A stretch of DNA of 13,590 bases, taken from the NCBI GenBank assembly GCA_965150505.1, contig CBCTVZ010000062.1, forward strand, positions 1-13,590, in the 5' to 3' direction. The notes under the pieces are model-generated. The model saw only the letters and a list, made by a program, of their open reading frames with translations. It was not told where the DNA came from and made no database searches. Source of the stretch: JAGZHZ01 sp965150505 (lineage in GTDB: Bacteria; Bacillota; Clostridia; Lachnospirales; Lachnospiraceae). This document shows, piece by piece, positions 12,446 to 13,590 of the stretch (position 1 is its first letter; every line of letters begins with the position of its first letter). The position numbers and the translations under genes are program-made.

Positions 12446-12886
12446 ATGATTGAGAATCTAAAACAAAAGTTTCGTAAATTTATGACAGGACGGTATGGCG
12501 TTGATGAATTATCAAAATTTTTTATGGTAATTTTACTGATTTTGATTGCACTGTCCATATTTATTAGAAATCCTGGTCTTGATTCTTTGATTTTGGGATT
12601 GTTGATTATTTCTTATTTTCGTATGTTTTCAAGAAATGTGACGAAGCGATATCAGGAGAATCAGAGATATCTGAATATCAAAAATAAATTTTTAGGAAAA
12701 ATAAGAAAAGAGAAATATATTATGAATCAGAGAAAGGACTACCATATTTATATATGTCCAAACTGTAAACAGAAGATTCGTATTCCAAAGGGAAAAGGAA
12801 AGTTGAATATTACCTGCCCGAAGTGTCACACCGAGTTTGTAAAAAATACAGGCAAAAAAAAGAAAGAAGAAGAAAAAGCTAGTTAA
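12446..12886 (+). CDS. Two-TM membrane protein with C-terminal zinc ribbon, function unknown
   Basis: This 146-residue protein is not one I can name. Residues about 23-41 and 45-61 are two hydrophobic helices separated by RNPG, giving a small membrane hairpin. A basic linker follows, then a C-terminal zinc ribbon with CPNC and CPKC about 22 residues apart (CPNCKQKIRIPKGKGKLN then ITCPKC), of the MJ0042/rubredoxin-knuckle kind, and a Lys/Glu tail. Both termini are predicted in the cytoplasm because of the basic residues, so the ribbon would face inside. The start is the ATG at 12446 after GAGGTGG (12428-12434); reading from the GTG at 12431 would place the start inside that site. It stands alone, with its own promoter and leader upstream and a terminator just after. 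Signalling, metal or redox sensing, or a protein-contact role are all possible. Confidence 0.8.
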   Translation: MIENLKQKFRKFMTGRYGVDELSKFFMVILLILIALSIFIRNPGLDSLILGLLIISYFRMFSRNVTKRYQENQRYLNIKNKFLGKIRKEKYIMNQRKDYHIYICPNCKQKIRIPKGKGKLNITCPKCHTEFVKNTGKKKKEEEKAS

Positions 12887-12893
12887 AAAAGAA

Positions 12894-12953
12894 GGAACGG
12901 TATGCGTTCCCCATCTTAAAAAGAGGTGGGAGAATCGTACCGTTCCCTTTTTT
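12894..12953. terminator. Bidirectional intrinsic terminator between convergent genes
   Basis: GGAACGGTA (12894-12902) pairs with TACCGTTCC (12938-12946), and further pairs inside (TTC/GAA, CCCA/TGGG) form a long interrupted hairpin. On the plus strand it runs into six T (12948-12953), ending the zinc-ribbon gene; on the minus strand the A-run at 12885-12890 gives a T-run, ending pyrBI. Confidence 0.88.
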
Positions 12954-12954
12954 A

Positions 12955-13395
12955 TTAATATTTTTTCTTATGTCCAGTATATTTTTCTTCGCAGTATTTA
13001 CAGCGATATACTTCTTTTTCAGGATCAGTCAGAAGGAAAACATGGTCTAATTCCTGCTCAATGGAAGTGATGCAGCGAGGATTTTTACATTTTATGATAT
13101 TGACAAGCTGTTTTGGCAGAGACAGTACTTTTTTGTCTACAATCAGACCGTCTTTGATGATATTGACCGTGATATTATGATCGATAAAGCCAAGGATGTT
13201 TAAATCAAGCATATCTATCGGGCATTCTACTTTGATAATATCTTTTTTGCCCATCTTGTTGCTGCGGGCATTTTTGATGATCGCAACACAGCAGTCCAGT
13301 TTGTCCAGTTTTAAATAGCGGTAAATTTCCATGCTTTTTCCAGCTTCGATATGATCAAGAACAAAGCCTTCATTTAATTGTCCTACGTTTAACAT
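12955..13395 (-). CDS. pyrI: Aspartate carbamoyltransferase regulatory chain
   Basis: Regulatory subunit of the class B aspartate transcarbamoylase: its N-terminal domain binds nucleotide effectors (CTP, UTP, ATP) and its C-terminal zinc domain contacts the PyrB catalytic trimers. The 146 residues are close to the E. coli chain (153). The N-terminus shows GQLNEGFVLDHIEAGKSM, and the zinc ligands are C103, C108, C132 and C135 with the exact C-x4-C and C-x2-C spacing of the family. The start is fixed by AGGAGG on the minus strand at 13403-13408, 7 bases from the ATG; this site overlaps the pyrB stop codon, so translation is probably coupled. Its presence means the pathway's first committed pyrimidine step is likely under allosteric nucleotide control. 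It ends at the bidirectional terminator. Confidence 0.96.
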   Translation of the reverse strand: MLNVGQLNEGFVLDHIEAGKSMEIYRYLKLDKLDCCVAIIKNARSNKMGKKDIIKVECPIDMLDLNILGFIDHNITVNIIKDGLIVDKKVLSLPKQLVNIIKCKNPRCITSIEQELDHVFLLTDPEKEVYRCKYCEEKYTGHKKKY

Positions 13396-13406
13396 GTTTC
13401 ATCCTC

Positions 13407-13590
13407 CTATTCTTCAACTTTTATTCCAAGTAATGTTAAGATCAATGCCATGCGGACATAGACACCGAATTGCGCCTGTTTAAAGTAGACTGCTCTTGGA
13501 TCACTATCCACTTCGACAGAAATTTCATTGACACGCGGAAGCGGATGCAGAACCAGCATATCAGCAGGAGCACGTTCCATTTTTTTCTTA
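13407..13590 (-). CDS. pyrB: Aspartate carbamoyltransferase catalytic chain, C-terminal part
   Basis: The last 60 codons of PyrB, on the minus strand and running off the right edge of the window. The enzyme joins carbamoyl phosphate and L-aspartate to give N-carbamoyl-L-aspartate in pyrimidine synthesis. Translation of the minus strand gives a segment with LHPLPRVNEI, the aspartate/carbamoyl-phosphate loop conserved in all ATCases, then VDSDPRAVYFKQAQFGVYVRMAL, the standard C-terminal helix region, ending LTLLGIKVEE and TAG at 13409-13407. Eleven bases separate it from pyrI, so the two form a pyrBI operon. The N-terminal carbamoyl-phosphate-binding domain is not in the window. Confidence 0.93.
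   Translation of the reverse strand, partial: KKKMERAPADMLVLHPLPRVNEISVEVDSDPRAVYFKQAQFGVYVRMALILTLLGIKVEE

Overview
The window looks like an ordinary chromosomal segment of a gut-type anaerobic Firmicute, most likely a Lachnospiraceae (Clostridia) member. This rests on strong AGGAGG-type ribosome binding sites, A/T-rich intergenic DNA with A/T-rich codon choice, a UPF0340 (YwlG-like) gene, the serC-serA-DUF1015 neighbourhood, and a tRNA without an encoded CCA. The placement is by familiarity of the proteins, not by a search. No phage, transposon, CRISPR array or plasmid gene is visible.

Layout. (1) 1-2625: the 3' part of ilvD followed by ilvB, branched-chain amino acid biosynthesis on the plus strand. 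(2) 2634-5066: a clear promoter, then serC and serA separated by one base, ending in a strong intrinsic terminator; this is serine biosynthesis from 3-phosphoglycerate, with no serB in view. (3) 5105-6525: a 52-codon small gene and a DUF1015 gene with a DGHHR motif. (4) 6642-11943: a same-strand, tightly spaced run of glgB (glycogen branching enzyme with an unusual Lys/Glu-rich repeat tail), an MscS-type channel, a CsoR-type copper-sensor-like repressor with a His-rich N-terminal extension, a divergent Sir2-like protein and a UPF0340 protein. (5) 11980-12187: promoter, a perfect inverted repeat, tRNA-Thr(CGT) and a terminator. (6) 12188-12886: a very A/T-rich spacer with a tandem repeat, an extended -10 promoter, a foldable leader and a two-TM zinc-ribbon protein. 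(7) 12894-13590: a bidirectional terminator and, on the minus strand, pyrI and the end of pyrB (aspartate carbamoyltransferase).

How the genes work together. ilvD/ilvB and serC/serA supply amino acids; DUF1015 probably belongs functionally with serine metabolism, judging from position only. The glgB-to-UPF0340 run has no internal terminator that I can see, mscS and csoR overlap by 4 bases, and the others are 17-55 bases apart, so co-transcription is likely, although the functions (glycogen, osmotic release, metal sensing, sirtuin-like) do not form an obvious pathway. pyrB and pyrI encode the catalytic and regulatory chains of one enzyme and are translationally close.

Most worth a second look: the DUF1015 gene beside serC/serA, the His-rich CsoR, the divergent Sir2-like protein, the repeat tail on GlgB, the perfect inverted repeat between the tRNA-Thr -10 box and the tRNA 5' end, and the foldable leader in front of the zinc-ribbon membrane protein. 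I found no complete novel defence or mobile system.
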